Part shown: in pieces, positions 1-12,329 of the stretch | How the letters are laid out: each line of letters starts with the position of its first letter | Numbering within the stretch: the first letter of the stretch is position 1 | Source: Ostrinia nubilalis | Taxonomy: Eukaryota; Arthropoda; Insecta; Lepidoptera; Crambidae | Assembly: GCF_963855985.1 (NCBI RefSeq) | Contig: NC_087095.1 | Coordinates: forward strand, 14,146,001-14,210,000 | Direction of reading: 5' to 3' | Length of the DNA stretch: 64,000 nt | Made by a program: the position numbers and the translations under genes | The notes under the pieces: generated by a model | The model's input: the letters and a program-made list of their open reading frames with translations, nothing else | The model's database searches: none | What the model was told of the DNA's origin: nothing

Positions 1-107
1 ATTATAAGATCTTGTTCCGCCCTTTTACGAACTTCCTCCGTGAGGATATCCCCGGGCGCCGAATTCTATGATGAACCTATCAAAAGTCATATTCTGCAAT
101 GTCAACC

Positions 108-252
108 CACCACAAGGTGGACCGACGACCTGATAAAGGTAGCGGGAAGGCGCTGGATGCAGGCCGCTACCAACCGTGCGATGTGGAAGTCATTGGGGGA
201 GGCCTATGTTCAGTAGTGGACGTCCTGTGGCTGAAATGATGATGATGATGAA
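108..252 (+). repeat. RTE-type LINE 3' scrap
   Basis: In frame +, this reads as the conserved C-terminal end of an RTE-type ORF (TRWTDDLIKVAG, then WKSLGEAYVQ and a stop). It is followed by a short (ATG)n tail. The same segment recurs about a dozen times in the window in both orientations, always cut off at its 5' side, as expected for target-primed reverse transcription. It is a dead fragment. Confidence 0.75.
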
Positions 253-255
253 GAA

Positions 256-2392
256 ATGAATGAAAATGACAAATCTTCGCACGTGTATAATACCGTGCCA
301 AAGTAATCATATAATTTTGGCACCTTAATAACTATTGCCGTTTTTGTTGTAAAGATCATGCAGCGCTACTTGCGGATATTATTGGAAAGAAAACTATGTG
401 GGCTCTAGATCTGAAGCCGCTTTAACGAACACGAAGTGCTCATACAATGCGGCGTATTTTCTTCCAGTCTTTAGTCAGGACTTTAGTCGAATTAAAACCC
501 CGGTTGAACGTGATATAGCCGCACTAGAATACGATGCTTTTTTGCATAATCGCAAGACTTCGTTCCGGTGTCGACCGAATGTTATCATGATGTATGTGGC
601 CCAGGGGTTACCGTAGCCGCTAAGGTTTGAAACTTCTTGCTTAAAATATTGTAGTCTTTGGCATAGACTACGATGGTAGTCATGGAGATAGGAGTTTGTT
701 ATCTCGTGTCAGATGTAAATGGTGAAAAGAAAACTCATGATTCGTGGTATTTTTATGTAATAGGTATGTAGGTATTTTATAAAAGTGGAACCCCGAGTGA
801 TCTCCAAAACCCATTCTATTATTATATACGATTCGGCTTCGATATCTCTAATACAATAGGAGTTTATTTCATGTGTCAGATGACAAGGGTGGAAACAACC
901 TACGATTCATGTTGTTTATTTACGTGCAATATGTGGGCATATTGTAAAAGTGGAATGCCGAGTTGTATTTCTAAAACTTGTTCTATTATTTTATACTATT
1001 TGGCTGCGACTCGGCGTGACGACAATACAAAACATTTTTCGCGAATCGGTGTTCATACATTCACACAATACATTAGACGCCATGTTGTCATAAACGACAT
1101 ATTATAAAATCGCTGTGATTTAATATTCTTAATCATTAATTTTATGGCAAGTGTCCATCAGGAATCATTGTTCTTACACACAGAATCGTATTATTTCGCT
1201 TTCGGGTAGTAATATGTCAAAATTGTTGGTTCTTTAGGCGAACAATGTATGGAGAACGAACATTGTCCTTTAATAGTTGCTTACACCCTACCATATGTAG
1301 GTTTTGAGACAACTTTTAGGGTGTCAATATACACGTATTTACAGACTTACAGCTGGGTATCTCGAATTCCGAGGTGAACTTACTATAATGACTGGACTAT
1401 CTGGAGTTATAGCGTCAGGGAGGAAAACCCGACTTATTTTTATATAGTAGATTTTATTTTGATAGCCGATTTCATTTAACTTTCCATCTACTAAATAATG
1501 CCTTTATTAAACCTTAATAAGTAAGTCATTGTTAGTGAAAAATTCAGACTGTACGTTCTTGGTGCAAACTAGTACCAAGTCAACTACTTTAAGTAATTTC
1601 GTAACCCAAAACGAAAACAAAATGTACCTACCTAGGTTCGTGTTTGTGTCTTGGTACAAAACTTTTTCATCGTTCAAGAGAGAATGTAGCGAAATATGAT
1701 GTAAACCCGTCTTTATTGCTCTGGGATCTTTAATAAAGACCAATTTAGTGTCTCTAGGACACTAAAGACCTCATCTGCTGTCGCATAATTGCCACAAGTA
1801 CATAATATACTCCGTTATAAGTACATGATATTACTCCGTTGTTGGTACTTAAGAAACTAATAATTGGTAGAACATTTAACCAGACGTTGGGGGTAGACGT
1901 CATTGCATGTTTGATATTGCAGCTGATAATTTCAGTTATCTTAATAAAGTTATCCTTTATGGTGTGGGTAGTAACGAGAGGTCAAAATCCTATCCTCATA
2001 GGGTTAAAAACCGCACCAGCGAGTTGTGAGTTTTAAAATTGTTTATCTTTTGTTTTGCGAAGTTGCGTGTCGACAAAGTTTATTACCCACCCTTAAGAGC
2101 TAGTTAACAATTAGTGTATAATACTCATATTTTGTACATTTATTATAATAGCTCTTCAAAAATACGTTAAGAAGTTAAAAAGTTGTTTAGGAGTATACGA
2201 GTATTCTTGTTCTTAGGAGTTTATTTTTACGTATTATTTTGCGAAATTCGTAAAATGAAATTTAGTAACTTAGTAGACTCGCAGTCAGTATTAATTTGCC
2301 ACTAAAAAGCTTATACCGTTCCATATGAACGTTATACAGGCTGTAGAAACAGGTGTAGGTAGTTGTTGCAATTCACGAAGGCGAGTGAGCTT
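256..2392. other. AT-rich stretch, no gene seen
   Basis: No exon with convincing splice sites, coding bias or recognisable motif is visible on either strand. Short open frames at 398-616 and 871-1107 look like chance. The only structure is a degenerate tandem duplication near 690-1020. Confidence 0.5.
690..1020. repeat. Degenerate tandem duplication, ~170-bp unit
   Basis: Two diverged copies follow each other, about 690-850 and 860-1020. Both carry GGAGTTT, GTGTCAGATG, a run like TAAAAGTGGAA, then TTCTATTATT and ATTCGGCT or TTTGGCTGCGACT in the same order. This looks like an old local duplication and has no coding content. Confidence 0.5.
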
Positions 2393-3137
2393 TATAGCCT
2401 GACCAGGAACATAAAAACCCTCGCCATGTTGCGGAAAACTAATGGTACTAATTTCTTTTAATGGCAACAGTAACTGAAAACTTCATTGACATGTCACCTT
2501 GCATGTCAGTCTATTGCTGTCAAAGTGTAAACAAACTTTATTTTAAATGTGCGCAATTGGTTTTATGAATTAAATTGCTAAAATATTTTTATAGTCGTGA
2601 AAGAAAAGTGGTTCACAATGTGTTAAAGTATTTGTCGAAGAGAAATACTAAGGGTTCGGACAATATTTTCATTGAATAATGTTTCCGACAAAGGTTGTCA
2701 AATTGACTGACATGTTTATCGTATAGTACAGTCCACTATGAAAATTAGCTGTGGTTTGTTTCAACTACCTATTTTAAAAATTTTGTCACTTTCTAAGTGT
2801 TGAATTTTGTGGGATTGGGAAAGAAGTACCGAGTTTGAAGCGTTCATGAGCAGACATTGCAGTTGAATATTCAAGTTCTGAATTTGATTATTGATGAATA
2901 ATAAAATAAATCTACTAGCTCGATTGATGGTTTCATTTAATTTATTTAAATCAGGTTACCTATAATAATATTTTTTCGTTAATTTATGAAAATATCAAAT
3001 TAGCCCGTAATCCTGAATCCTGATACATAAAGTTAGCCTATTAATTTAACACAGGTACGACTGTACTCAGTGTTGCACTATCAAATGCAATTGAGGCGCC
3101 TCTATGCCAGGGTTTTTATGTTCCTGGTCAGGCTATA
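2393..3137. mobile_element. TIR element, ends ATAGCCTGACCAGGAACAT
   Basis: The left end TATAGCCTGACCAGGAACAT, followed by AAAAACCCT, is repeated inverted at the right end, giving about 28 bp of near-perfect terminal inverted repeat. The ends abut TA, so a TA duplication (Tc1/mariner-like) is possible. The roughly 690 bp between them encodes nothing recognisable, so this is a non-autonomous copy. Confidence 0.65.
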
Positions 3138-3895
3138 CATGTGTGGTGGCTCACTACTGTTCGTTTTTCTAAAGTTTTGCATGTACACGTACATACACAA
3201 ATAAAGCTCACTTCGTGAGTTGCAAGAACTATAAGCAAAAGCTGACAGCTATCAGAAATTTCAGCTCTCTATTTCTTGTTTTATACATTTTGTAATAAAC
3301 ATACTTACATCGCCAATGCCTAATTGTTATGCAAAATCGAACTTTGAATTAATAATGAGAGCAAAAACTTTTTTTTAACAAAACGAGCATTAAGTTTTTA
3401 TTATTCGTGGTTTGTGGGTAAACAAAACCCACTCAGTTCGCTATTTCAAATTATTTCGTAGTAATGTACTTATTATTATTCTGTGGTAATAGAGTCAAGC
3501 GATTTCGTGTTCGGTTTACTCATTATTTATTAATGTTTCTATGAATATGAGTAAATCTAGAACTTTCAGCGGAAAATTCCACTAATTTTCTAAAGCATAT
3601 TCCGCTGAATTTCGAAATAAAATCCAAACTATTTCTTACGCCCTGTATTATTCTGCTCGTGTAGGATCGGCTTGAAGTTAGAGCAAAGGTTAATTCATAA
3701 TGTGAATGACCAATAAAATGGGTTCTCGTGTTCACTAATTTAATTCAGTACCTGTTCAGCTATCAGTAACTTGAACCTTATTGCCTTCACTTTTCCTCAT
3801 ATCGTTTGTTATAATAGTTGCTAAAATAAAGTAATAAGACATAAAGGAAAAATCACTTGAGGGATACAGTCGACAGGATATCAGACTACACATAA
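3138..3895. other. AT-rich stretch, no gene seen
   Basis: No coding exon, RNA gene or element ends are recognised here. Minus-strand open frames at 3523-3735 and 3756-3944 lack splice or domain support, and the second runs into the adjacent LINE scrap. Confidence 0.45.
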
Positions 3896-4140
3896 TCATC
3901 ATCATCATCATCTCAGCCACTGCTGAACGTAGGCCTCCCCCCAATGCTTTACATGTTGCCCCTGCTAGCGGCCTGCGTCCAGCGCCTTCCTGCTACTTTT
4001 ACGATGTCGTCGGTCTACCTTGTGGGTGGACGTTCCACGCTGCGTTTTCTGGTACGCAGCCTAGAAATCCATCCCAGCTGGCGTCAGTTCTGCGTACTAT
4101 GTGCCCTGCCCATTGCCACTTCAGCTTGCTAATCCGTCGG
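3896..4140 (-). repeat. RTE-type LINE 3' scrap, minus strand
   Basis: It starts with a CATCATCATC tail on the + strand. The reverse complement then reads the RTE C-terminal segment (GTAGACCGACGAC, GGAAGGCGCTGGA, GGCCTACGTTCAGCAG). It is the same family as the scrap at 108-252, in opposite orientation. Confidence 0.7.
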
Positions 4141-5217
4141 GCTATGTCATCGACTTAAGTTCGTTTGCGGATCTGCTCATTTCTGTAGATGTGTATTTAA
4201 TTTCTCTGCTGTTTCGTGATCGGTAATTTTTCTTCAAAACTATTTACCGTTTATGTAAACACCTTATCACTATGTTCGCGGCAATAAACAAAATATTAGT
4301 TTATTAGCCAAAAGCCTGAAGTAGATTATCTACTTTGTTGATCGAAAATCAAGTAGCTAGGGCAGTAAAATTAAATATTCCATCGATTGCAGACCGATTG
4401 CAAAACTGTAAGGGTGTTTTCAATTTAGTCGTGTTGCCGTGCGTTTGCAAGACCGCACACTACTATTGTTAATTTCAGACAACTTTATTCCGACTTACCT
4501 AGTGGTCATACCTACAATTTACCATGTACGATCCTGAAAACGCACGACAATGTCATGAATTCAAGTCTAAAAATCAGCTTAATGTTGCCATTATTTACTC
4601 TTCTGCTATATTTGCAATCACCGTAACGCAAACGTTCAGGTCAATTGACAATTACACATGGGAACTCACTAAATGGAGCATCACGTTACCCAAATTGACG
4701 CTGAGCGAAAATGCATGTTCCGATATTAATCCAATTAGTGTAATGATCATTAATCATTGCCATTTCTGGTTTCTGCGTGCGTTTTCATGGAAATATTTGT
4801 AATGTGTTTATTTATAAATCAATTTTCACTGTTTACATTTAAATGATTACAGTTTAATGAATTGATGACTGATCATTCGTAAAATAAAAGTCACTATGGC
4901 AAGTTGGATTTTAGCAAGCTCTTCTATTTTCTGACATTACTTTATCCTATTTTAGTTACTTGATTTCATAATTTGTTATTGCTCTAAGTCGGTGCAACGA
5001 TAATTTTATATCCTTCAGCCACAGTTTTAACTACCAATTTCCGGTCATAATTGTCTCGTTCTATCGCAACGAATTTTCCATTTGAGAGCAAAAGAAAAAA
5101 CGGAAATGACTGCTTGACCCACTGATGTTACGTAACTTAACGTTATTGACTAGCATGATGATATACATATAATCGTATTTATATCGATTATACCTAATTA
5201 TGTTAATTTTTAGTTTG
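4141..5217. other. No gene seen; one shared ~65-bp motif
   Basis: There are no convincing exons; the 92-codon frame at 4524-4802 has no recognisable domain. Positions about 5045-5108 carry a degenerate copy of a short dispersed motif (GTCTCGTTCTATCGCA, then CGGAAATG) that is also found inside both hAT-type copies and near 17,080. Confidence 0.45.
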
Positions 5218-5332
5218 GTTGGTGAAAGTCGCGGGAAGAACCTGGATGCGGGGCAGGACCGGTCGTTATGGAAATCCTTGGGGGAGGCCTTTGTCCAGCA
5301 GTGGACGTCATTTGGCTGAAACGAACGAACGA
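5218..5332 (+). repeat. RTE-type LINE 3' scrap with (CGAA)n tail
   Basis: It contains GAAAGTCGCGGGAAGA, then TTGGGGGAGGCCTTTGTC, CAGCAGTGGACGTCATTT and a short ACGAACGAACGAA tail. It is a 5'-truncated RTE-family 3' end. Confidence 0.7.
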
Positions 5333-6003
5333 ATTTTTGGTTAAACCTAATCCCATTGAAATGAGAGTTTTTAGTTAATTGATATTCCTATTAGTTCTGG
5401 TTAATTGACCAGCAATTGGGAGCCTTTGACCAGCCGTGGACGTCACTGAAACGAATAAACGGATGAATTGACCAGAAAACGAGCACGTATCCAAAGTGGC
5501 TGGCATTGCTGGTGAAAAATAAATAAGATTGCCTGCAATCAGCACGAAGGCTGCACCATGTGTCCATGTGTCGAACAGAACAGCTGTTATTTATTGATCG
5601 CGGAGTTATCAACTAGCCTCGCAGTTTAAATTGACCTAGACGGAGTAGTTTTCTAAGCTACCGTTCCACTGAACTTCTGACTAGGTGATAACATTATTTC
5701 TGCTTTGACTTGACACATCAGCCGGATTGAGGTGCGCACCGTGATCAGATTTCGCAAAATTTGTCCACTGCGTCTGCGGTTTGCCCTTAGTGGTGGGTTG
5801 ACCGAAATGTGTGCTTGCGGGATTTAGACCGATGGGACCGACGACCGACATTTACGTGTTTTTTCCGACAATTGTGTGGATGGAATATTAAACGGTCTGC
5901 GGTTTGTTTAGATATACTTACTTTATTGATGTCAAAATGTATGGGCAAAATCGATAAAATGGCGTGATAACCGCTTATCGCTGCGCGCATCCTAGGCCTA
6001 CAG
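5333..6003. other. No gene seen
   Basis: A partial echo of the RTE tail (AGCCGTGGACGTCACTGA and ACGAATAAACGG) lies near 5425-5470. Nothing else is recognised up to the hAT-type target duplication at 5996-6003. Confidence 0.4.
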
Positions 6004-7401
6004 CTCAGAATACAGAACAAACCAGAAGGAGTGTTCGATAACATTTCTACGCGGCAACTTGTGTCCAAAATACTTCCCCTCCCGCGCCCCTCTACCCCCT
6101 TTAGTGTTACTAGCGCCGTGTGACACCCCCATTTTTGGGGTAAAATTATGTAATTTTTTAAAGAGATGTTAAACAAGTAAAAAATAAGTAAGTGAAATAA
6201 GTACACACGGCCAGTGTTAACTATCCATTTCCGTTTTTGCTCTCGCTCTTATCAAATGGTGATTCTTTGCGATAGAACGAGACGACATGACTGGCCATAG
6301 GCATAGATAGTACCTACCTACCTATGAATTTAATTTTTACTCCGAAGTAACTAAGTGTAAGATGATTATTTATTTCTATTAAATAGTGTAATATATGTAC
6401 TATATTTTATGTAGGTATAATATGTTATTTAAAAGTCAATTACAAAAGTCGAATATAAATTTTAGAATGCCAAGTAAAACAAAAAAGAAACTTAAGGTTC
6501 TTTATTATGTAAACATATCGACAACAAAACATTTGTTTACGGCGCAGTAGTGCTTTTAGTTTAACTTTTCTTGGAGTGAAAAACAGAATCCAAATCAAAA
6601 ACATCACCAATACTTAAATTTGATTGCGAGGCAACTCTGGCTGTGTATCCTGAAAAAAAATCAGAGTAAGTATGTAAGCAATAATTAATTACTTAAAATT
6701 ATTATTAAATATACAAATATTGCTGCTGCTGATCTGTTGATACCAATGCCTTACTTTTGAATAAATGGGAAAGTATGAAATTCACGATAGTAATTTATTA
6801 TCTCCTCATTATTAGGGAGTAATATTATAAATTAATTCAATATATTGAAATCAAATCAAAATCAAAAATATTTATTCAGTTTAGACCACAAGTGGCACTT
6901 ATAATTTAATTAATCAGGTTGTCATGTCATGGATGAAATTACACTAAAAACTAATTAAAACAAAAAGGATGGGGAAAATATTCCATTATTCTGTGGTAAC
7001 GCTAACAAAATTAACGCGTGATTTTTTTATAAGTAGACAAATGTAATTCAATATAAAAAAGTAGGGTAAAATATTCCGTTGACCTGTGGCAACACTTACA
7101 AAATACAACCGTGATTTTTTTTGAAAATTATTATTTAATTAAAATGAATTGGAAATGTGCTACTTACGGATAAAACATGATCCCATGCACTTTCTTCGTA
7201 ATTCCAGTAGCATTCTTACATGTTGGAACGGCACAAGACGGCATAATTTAATTATAAAGTGTCAATCTGACGGATATGTAAACAATGCGCGCGCCGGCCA
7301 TTGACTGATTGCTTTAAAGTCAAAGTAGTGCGATTTGGAGTACTTTATATGAATACACATTTACGCCCGTTGACGGTTTCTGGTTTGTTCCGTATTCTGA
7401 G
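6004..7401. mobile_element. hAT-type element, copy 1
   Basis: The terminal inverted repeats begin CTCAGAATACAGAACAAACC on the left; the right end reads the same inverted with one mismatch. GCCTACAG is duplicated directly outside both ends (5996-6003 and 7402-7409). An 8-bp duplication is typical of hAT transposons. No transposase domain is readable, so this is a non-autonomous element of about 1.4 kb. It is nearly identical to the copy at 8977-10435. The 139-codon minus-strand frame at 5787-6206 starts inside it and is not credible as a gene. Confidence 0.8.
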
Positions 7402-7409
7402 GCCTACAG

Positions 7410-8364
7410 ATCGATTTTTTATTTAGGCAGTGGAGATGATGAATAATTATTAACAGACGTTTATCTATTTCGACCTAACGTTTTTTTAGTCATTAATTTC
7501 AATAACTAAGTTTTGGGTCTTTAACTTCAAGAAATTATTTTGATTTCAGTAATAATTTAAAATAGGGAAAGTTTTCTATGAACTTATTAATTACCTAGGC
7601 GCTTTTTCAGTCTCAAACGAACGAGTTAATTAACACTTTAACCGGCGGAATATGCGTATAATCATAATAAACACAGACCGAGTATGTGAACGGCTGTTAA
7701 AGGGTTAATCCAAATTATAAGTCGTCAGTTTGACTAAACATTATTATCCTTTACTTTTATGGCACTAAATGTTTCATTAAAAAAGAGTGTAGCAAGACAA
7801 GAATTTATATGGATGACCTGATGATAAACAATCAACCACCCTTCGACATTTGCAAATTTAGAAAATGTTAACCCGTTGCATAGCCTTTCTCACAGAAACC
7901 CAGCTTAAAAGTCACTTTCCTTATTCATAACCTACCAGTTAATGCGGACTATCTTATCGGAAGAGCCGTTCCGTTGGCCATTTGTTTTCGTTATCTGAAC
8001 TTCTTTCTATCAAACGTATAATCCTTCATCTTCGAACTATTGATGGAAACAACATGCATCAGTGTCGTTTAGATAGAGATATGAGATGTTTTTCAGTGTG
8101 TTTCAAATTGGAAAGTGTATTAGAATAATCAGTCCCATTTGAAGGACGACGATGTGGTTATCGAGAAATGAAAGACTTCTTGATGTTTACAACGATTTAC
8201 TTCGTAACGTGAAATTTACAAAAAAATATATGAGTAGGCTAAGTACGTGCGTCTTGCCCGGCGGTTTGCGGCGAGTGGAGCCGAGGGCGTTTTCGTCGTT
8301 GGTCGACGGTGCGCGTCCAGTTTTCGAAACCAGTTTCCTGCGCCGGCGCGCGATTGGCGTTAAC
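7410..8364. other. Single-copy spacer, no gene seen
   Basis: The sequence between the two hAT-type copies. Overlapping open frames on both strands at 8152-8559 arise from locally GC-rich sequence and run into the LINE scrap. I see no domain or splice support. Confidence 0.45.
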
Positions 8365-8455
8365 AGCCTGGATGCAGGCAGCGCAGGACCTTTCGTTGTG
8401 GAAATCCTTGGGGAAGGCCTTTGTACAGCAGTAGACGTCATTTGGCCGAAACGTG
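8365..8455 (+). repeat. RTE-type LINE 3' scrap
   Basis: CCTGGATGCAGGCAGCGCAG, then GAAATCCTTGGGGAAGGCCT and GTAGACGTCATTTGGCC. This is the familiar RTE 3' segment, truncated at the 5' side. Confidence 0.65.
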
Positions 8456-8976
8456 TTAGAGATCTGCACAAAAATCATCCGTAAAGACCACGCCATAATG
8501 AGAGCGTGAAATACACGATAGGATTGCATGTAAATTACTTTGAAAATGTATGAAAACACAAAGAAATACCCACATTTTTCACGAAAATTGCTCGGTTTTA
8601 TTAGACATCCTCAATTTGGCATTCAATTTCAACAAAACAATAAGACAATTTTCAAAGATTTATTCACGACAATATAATTTAAAATACTGGCTCGCTAAGA
8701 GGCTGCTAAGGATCCTTGTAAGATCCAATCAAAACTTTGTATAATTTCATTGTTTTTTCTTTGTTTTAATAAATACGCTAATAGCGGTTTCTTCCATTAC
8801 GTTAAAGACGTAGTTAATACAATAATTTAGAGAAAATTATGTCCAAACAAGGCCAAAATTCATAATTTTAAACAATCATTAATACACTTGGCTCTAGATT
8901 TGTTTGTTGCAAAATCGCACCTATTGATTAATATGAATAATACATTAAAAATAATTAATATTACATAGGTACGATA

Positions 8977-10435
8977 CTCAGAATACAGAACAAACTAGAA
9001 GGAGTGTTCGATAACATTTCTACGCGGCAACTTGTGTCCAAAATACTTCCCCTCCCGCGCCCCTCTACCCCCTTTAGTGTTACTAGCGCCGTGTGACACC
9101 CCCATTTTTGGGGTAAAATTATGTAATTTTTTAAAGAGATGTTAAACAAGTAAAAAATAAGTAAGTGAAATAAGTACACACGGCCAGTGTTAACTATCCA
9201 TTTCCGTTTTTGCTCTCGCTCTTATCAAATGGTGATTCTTTGCGATAGAACGAGACGACATGACTGGCCATAGGCATAGATAGTACCTACCTACCTATGA
9301 ATTTAATTTTTACTCCGAAGTAACTAAGTGTAAGATGATTATTTATTTCTATTAAATAGTGTAATATATGTACTATATTTTATGTAGGTATAATATGTTA
9401 TTTAAAAGTCAATTACAAAAGTCGAATATAAATTTTAGAATGCCAAGTAAAACAAAAAAGAAACTTAAGGTTCTTTATTATGTAAACATATCGACAACAA
9501 AACATTTGTTTACGGCGCAGTAGTGCTTTTAGTTTAACTTTTCTTGGAGTCAAAAACAGAATCCAAATCAAAAACATCACCAATACTTAAATTTGATTGC
9601 GAGGCAACTCTGGCTGTGTATCCTGAAAAAAAATCAGAGTAAGTATGTAAGCAATAATTAATTACTTAAAATATTATTAAATATACAAATATTGCTGCTG
9701 CTGATCTGTTGATACCAATGCCTTCTTTCTTCTTCTTTCTTTCTTTTCAGCCAAATGACGTCCACTGCTGGACCAATGCCTTACTTTTGAATAAATGGGA
9801 AAGTATGAAATTCACGATAGTAATTTATTATCTCCTCATTATTAGGGAGTAATATTATAAATTAATTCAATATATTGAAATCAAATCAAAATCAAAAATA
9901 TTTATTCAGTTTAGACCACAAGTGGCACTTATAATTTAATTAATCAGGTTGTCATGTCATGGATGAAATTACACTAAAAACTAATTAAAACAAAAAGGAT
10001 GGGGAAAATATTCCATTATTCTGTGGTAACGTTAACAAAATTAACGCGTGAATTTTTTATAAGTAGACAAATGTAATTCAATATAAAAAAGTAGGGTAAA
10101 ATATTCCGTTGACCTGTGGCAACACTTACAAAATACAACCGTGATTTTTTTTGAAAATTATTATTTAATTAAAATGAATTGGAAATGTGCTACCTACTTA
10201 CGGATAAAACATGATCCCATGCACTTTCTTCGTAATTCCAGTAGCATTCTTACATGTTGGAACGGCACAAGACGGCATAATTTAATTATAAAGTGTCAAT
10301 CTGACGGATATGTAAACAATGCGCGCGCCGGCCATTGACTGATTGCTCTAAAGTCAAAGTAGTGCGATTTGGAGTACTTTATATGAATACACATTTACGC
10401 CCGTTGACGGTTTCTGGTTTGTTCCGTATTCTGAG
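8977..10435. mobile_element. hAT-type element, copy 2
   Basis: Same ends and near-identical body as the element at 6004-7401. Its own 8-bp target duplication GTACGATA lies at 8969-8976 and 10436-10443, so the two copies are independent insertions and not a segmental duplication. It is longer mainly because a 48-bp RTE-tail insertion (9725-9772) split it after it landed. Confidence 0.85.
9725..9772 (-). repeat. 48-bp LINE/SINE tail insertion inside hAT copy 2
   Basis: A pyrimidine run followed by CAGCCAAATGACGTCCACTG on the + strand is the reverse of the RTE tail. It is flanked by the 10-bp duplication CCAATGCCTT, which occurs only once in copy 1. A very short, strongly 5'-truncated retroposition. 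Confidence 0.75.
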
Positions 10436-10443
10436 GTACGATA

Positions 10444-11054
10444 CCATGGTTCTTATTCGTAGATTTACTTATGTGCTTTTTTCTGACATGCTGAAGATAA
10501 TTTTTTGATAACAAAACATATTAATGGTTACATATTACATAAACATTTATGAGTTATTTACATGAGATAACTTTGTTAATCACTGATTTATTAATATTAT
10601 CTTCAAATATTTGTGTCTTGACATATTAATATCGACTCATATTTTGTACAGTCGACAGAATTCAGTTGATTTGGACCAAATTTATTTGCGTATTACAGAA
10701 GAATATTACATTCCAGTCACTTGCATGACCATTTACGGTCTGCAAAATGCCACATGAAGAAATGTGTGGAAGTACCGAAAATGACGAATTGTCGGTGAAA
10801 GTGTTAATAAAAAAAACATTTTTTTTATAAATAAAATTAATAATGCAAAATGTTTTATAAACGTATAAATATGTATACCTATGTTTAATCCTTTCAGCTA
10901 TGTCAAAAACAAGATAAAATAGTAGCTACTATCTAATCAGAATTGGATTATGTAGGTATGAAGAAATCAATTTGTTTTCGGACGTACACAATCCGAAACC
11001 AGACGTGTTCTGTGTTGAATAATTTATTATATTTATTTTAATTTAATTTTTAAA
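10444..11054. other. AT-rich stretch upstream of a possible gene start
   Basis: No exons or repeat ends are recognised. It may contain the promoter or 5' UTR of the possible exon beginning at 11055, but no promoter element is clear enough to call. Confidence 0.35.
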
Positions 11055-11127
11055 ATGGAGAAAAGGATAATGCGAATCAACCCGAAGTCTGTGACGGCCA
11101 TAGCGTCGGGGACATCATCTTCTGATG
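11055..11127 (+). CDS. Possible first coding exon of an unidentified gene
   Basis: An ATG opens 24 codons, MEKRIMRINPKSVTAIASGT followed by a short serine-rich run. They end at a good splice donor (GATG|GTAAGT) in phase 1. The base composition is less AT-rich than the surroundings. No downstream partner exon could be identified: the next plus-strand exons I can support are more than 22 kb away and belong to a carbonic anhydrase. It may be a first exon with a very long intron, or a chance frame. Family unknown. Confidence 0.3.
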
Positions 11128-12138
11128 GTAAGTATTTTTAATATATTTTAAATGTAGAGTCGACAGCATTTATCAAGGTTTTTTTTTCATTTACTTAACC
11201 TATTAAAACTGCTTAAGATGTCATAGGATTTAGTTTTTTTTGCAATGTTCCGTGTGACGTCGGCATATATGCGTGTGAACTAAGAGACCAGTTCAAACGC
11301 ACATGATATTATGCTGACGTTTACATACGACTACATCTGATTGGTGTTTCAAAGGTAAGTCGTGCAACGAGGCATTTACATCAATAATTATCATCAATGT
11401 ATGATCAAGATAAGGCAATCGTAATCATTACATTAAATTAGTTAATCTAATAAAAACAAACATAGGATATTTTAAATTAGATTTGGTTTATTACTAATAA
11501 TTTCGAGTTAGTTGACCCAATCAGAACCTTTTAGGCCCATAATGGTGAGTCAGTATTTTTAATAAAGTTTTTATTTTTTTTACGAAGACCAGGTGCAGGT
11601 TTTTGTAGTGCCTTTTAATAAATAATCAATGAAAAATTTGATAACAGGATAATTTATCAAACGTTCAGCCATAGTTTAACGTTTTACTATCTTATCCGGA
11701 GACAAAAGGTATCAGAGTCGACTACCATAATATCAGACTACACATTTTTGTAGTAAAATCGCCACTCTTACAATTAAATAAGATCCTCCACTGTTTTACT
11801 TGACATGCTAAGTATTGACTGTACTTCTACAGACTACATTTTTATCGATTTATCATGACTTGAAAGTTTAATGTTAAGGTTTTTTTTTAATCTGAGTTTA
11901 TTTAAGGATTTTTGTTCGAAAAGATGTCAGTCCCAATACCATTTGTTATTTAGAAAGAGTCTTCATCTTGCGAAAACATATCCACCACAATTAAAAAAAA
12001 ACACAATTAAACCAAAAGAACAACACACCACAAAAGGTGGAATTAATCTCAATCAGCTCTACGCTCGGGATTAGTTTTTTTAGAGTTTACAGCAAGTATG
12101 CGATCAATATTTTTGCGTAGATTAGGTCCAGTCATCGT

Positions 12139-12329
12139 CAATGAGGGATTTCGCGATTGAAAAATCCGCCAGATGGCAATACGTAGACGCGTGGTCCAAA
12201 TGTTGCGTGATTGGTGGATTCTGACATATCTGTCAATGTCATGTCAAAAATAACCAATCATGCAGCATTTAGACCTCGCGTCTACGTATTGCCATCTGGC
12301 GGATTTTTCAATCGCGAAAACCCTCATTA
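12139..12329. repeat. Palindromic MITE, ~190 bp
   Basis: Left and right arms of about 75 bp are near-perfect inverted copies: ATTTCGCGATTGAAAAATCC and ATGGCAATACGTAGACGCG on the left, repeated inverted on the right. The loop is short. It encodes nothing. Confidence 0.75.

Noticed and set aside
4524..4802. 92-codon plus-strand frame
   Set aside because: No domain, no splice context, composition of the surrounding AT-rich DNA.
5787..6206. 139-codon minus-strand frame, with a shorter twin at 8961-9179
   Set aside because: Both lie in the left end of the hAT-type copies. The sequence is low-complexity and hydrophobic without a recognisable domain; the repeat explains the conservation.
8152..8559. 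Three overlapping open frames on both strands, 94-110 codons
   Set aside because: They occupy the same GC-rich segment in different frames, and their ends run into an RTE scrap. No domain or splice support.
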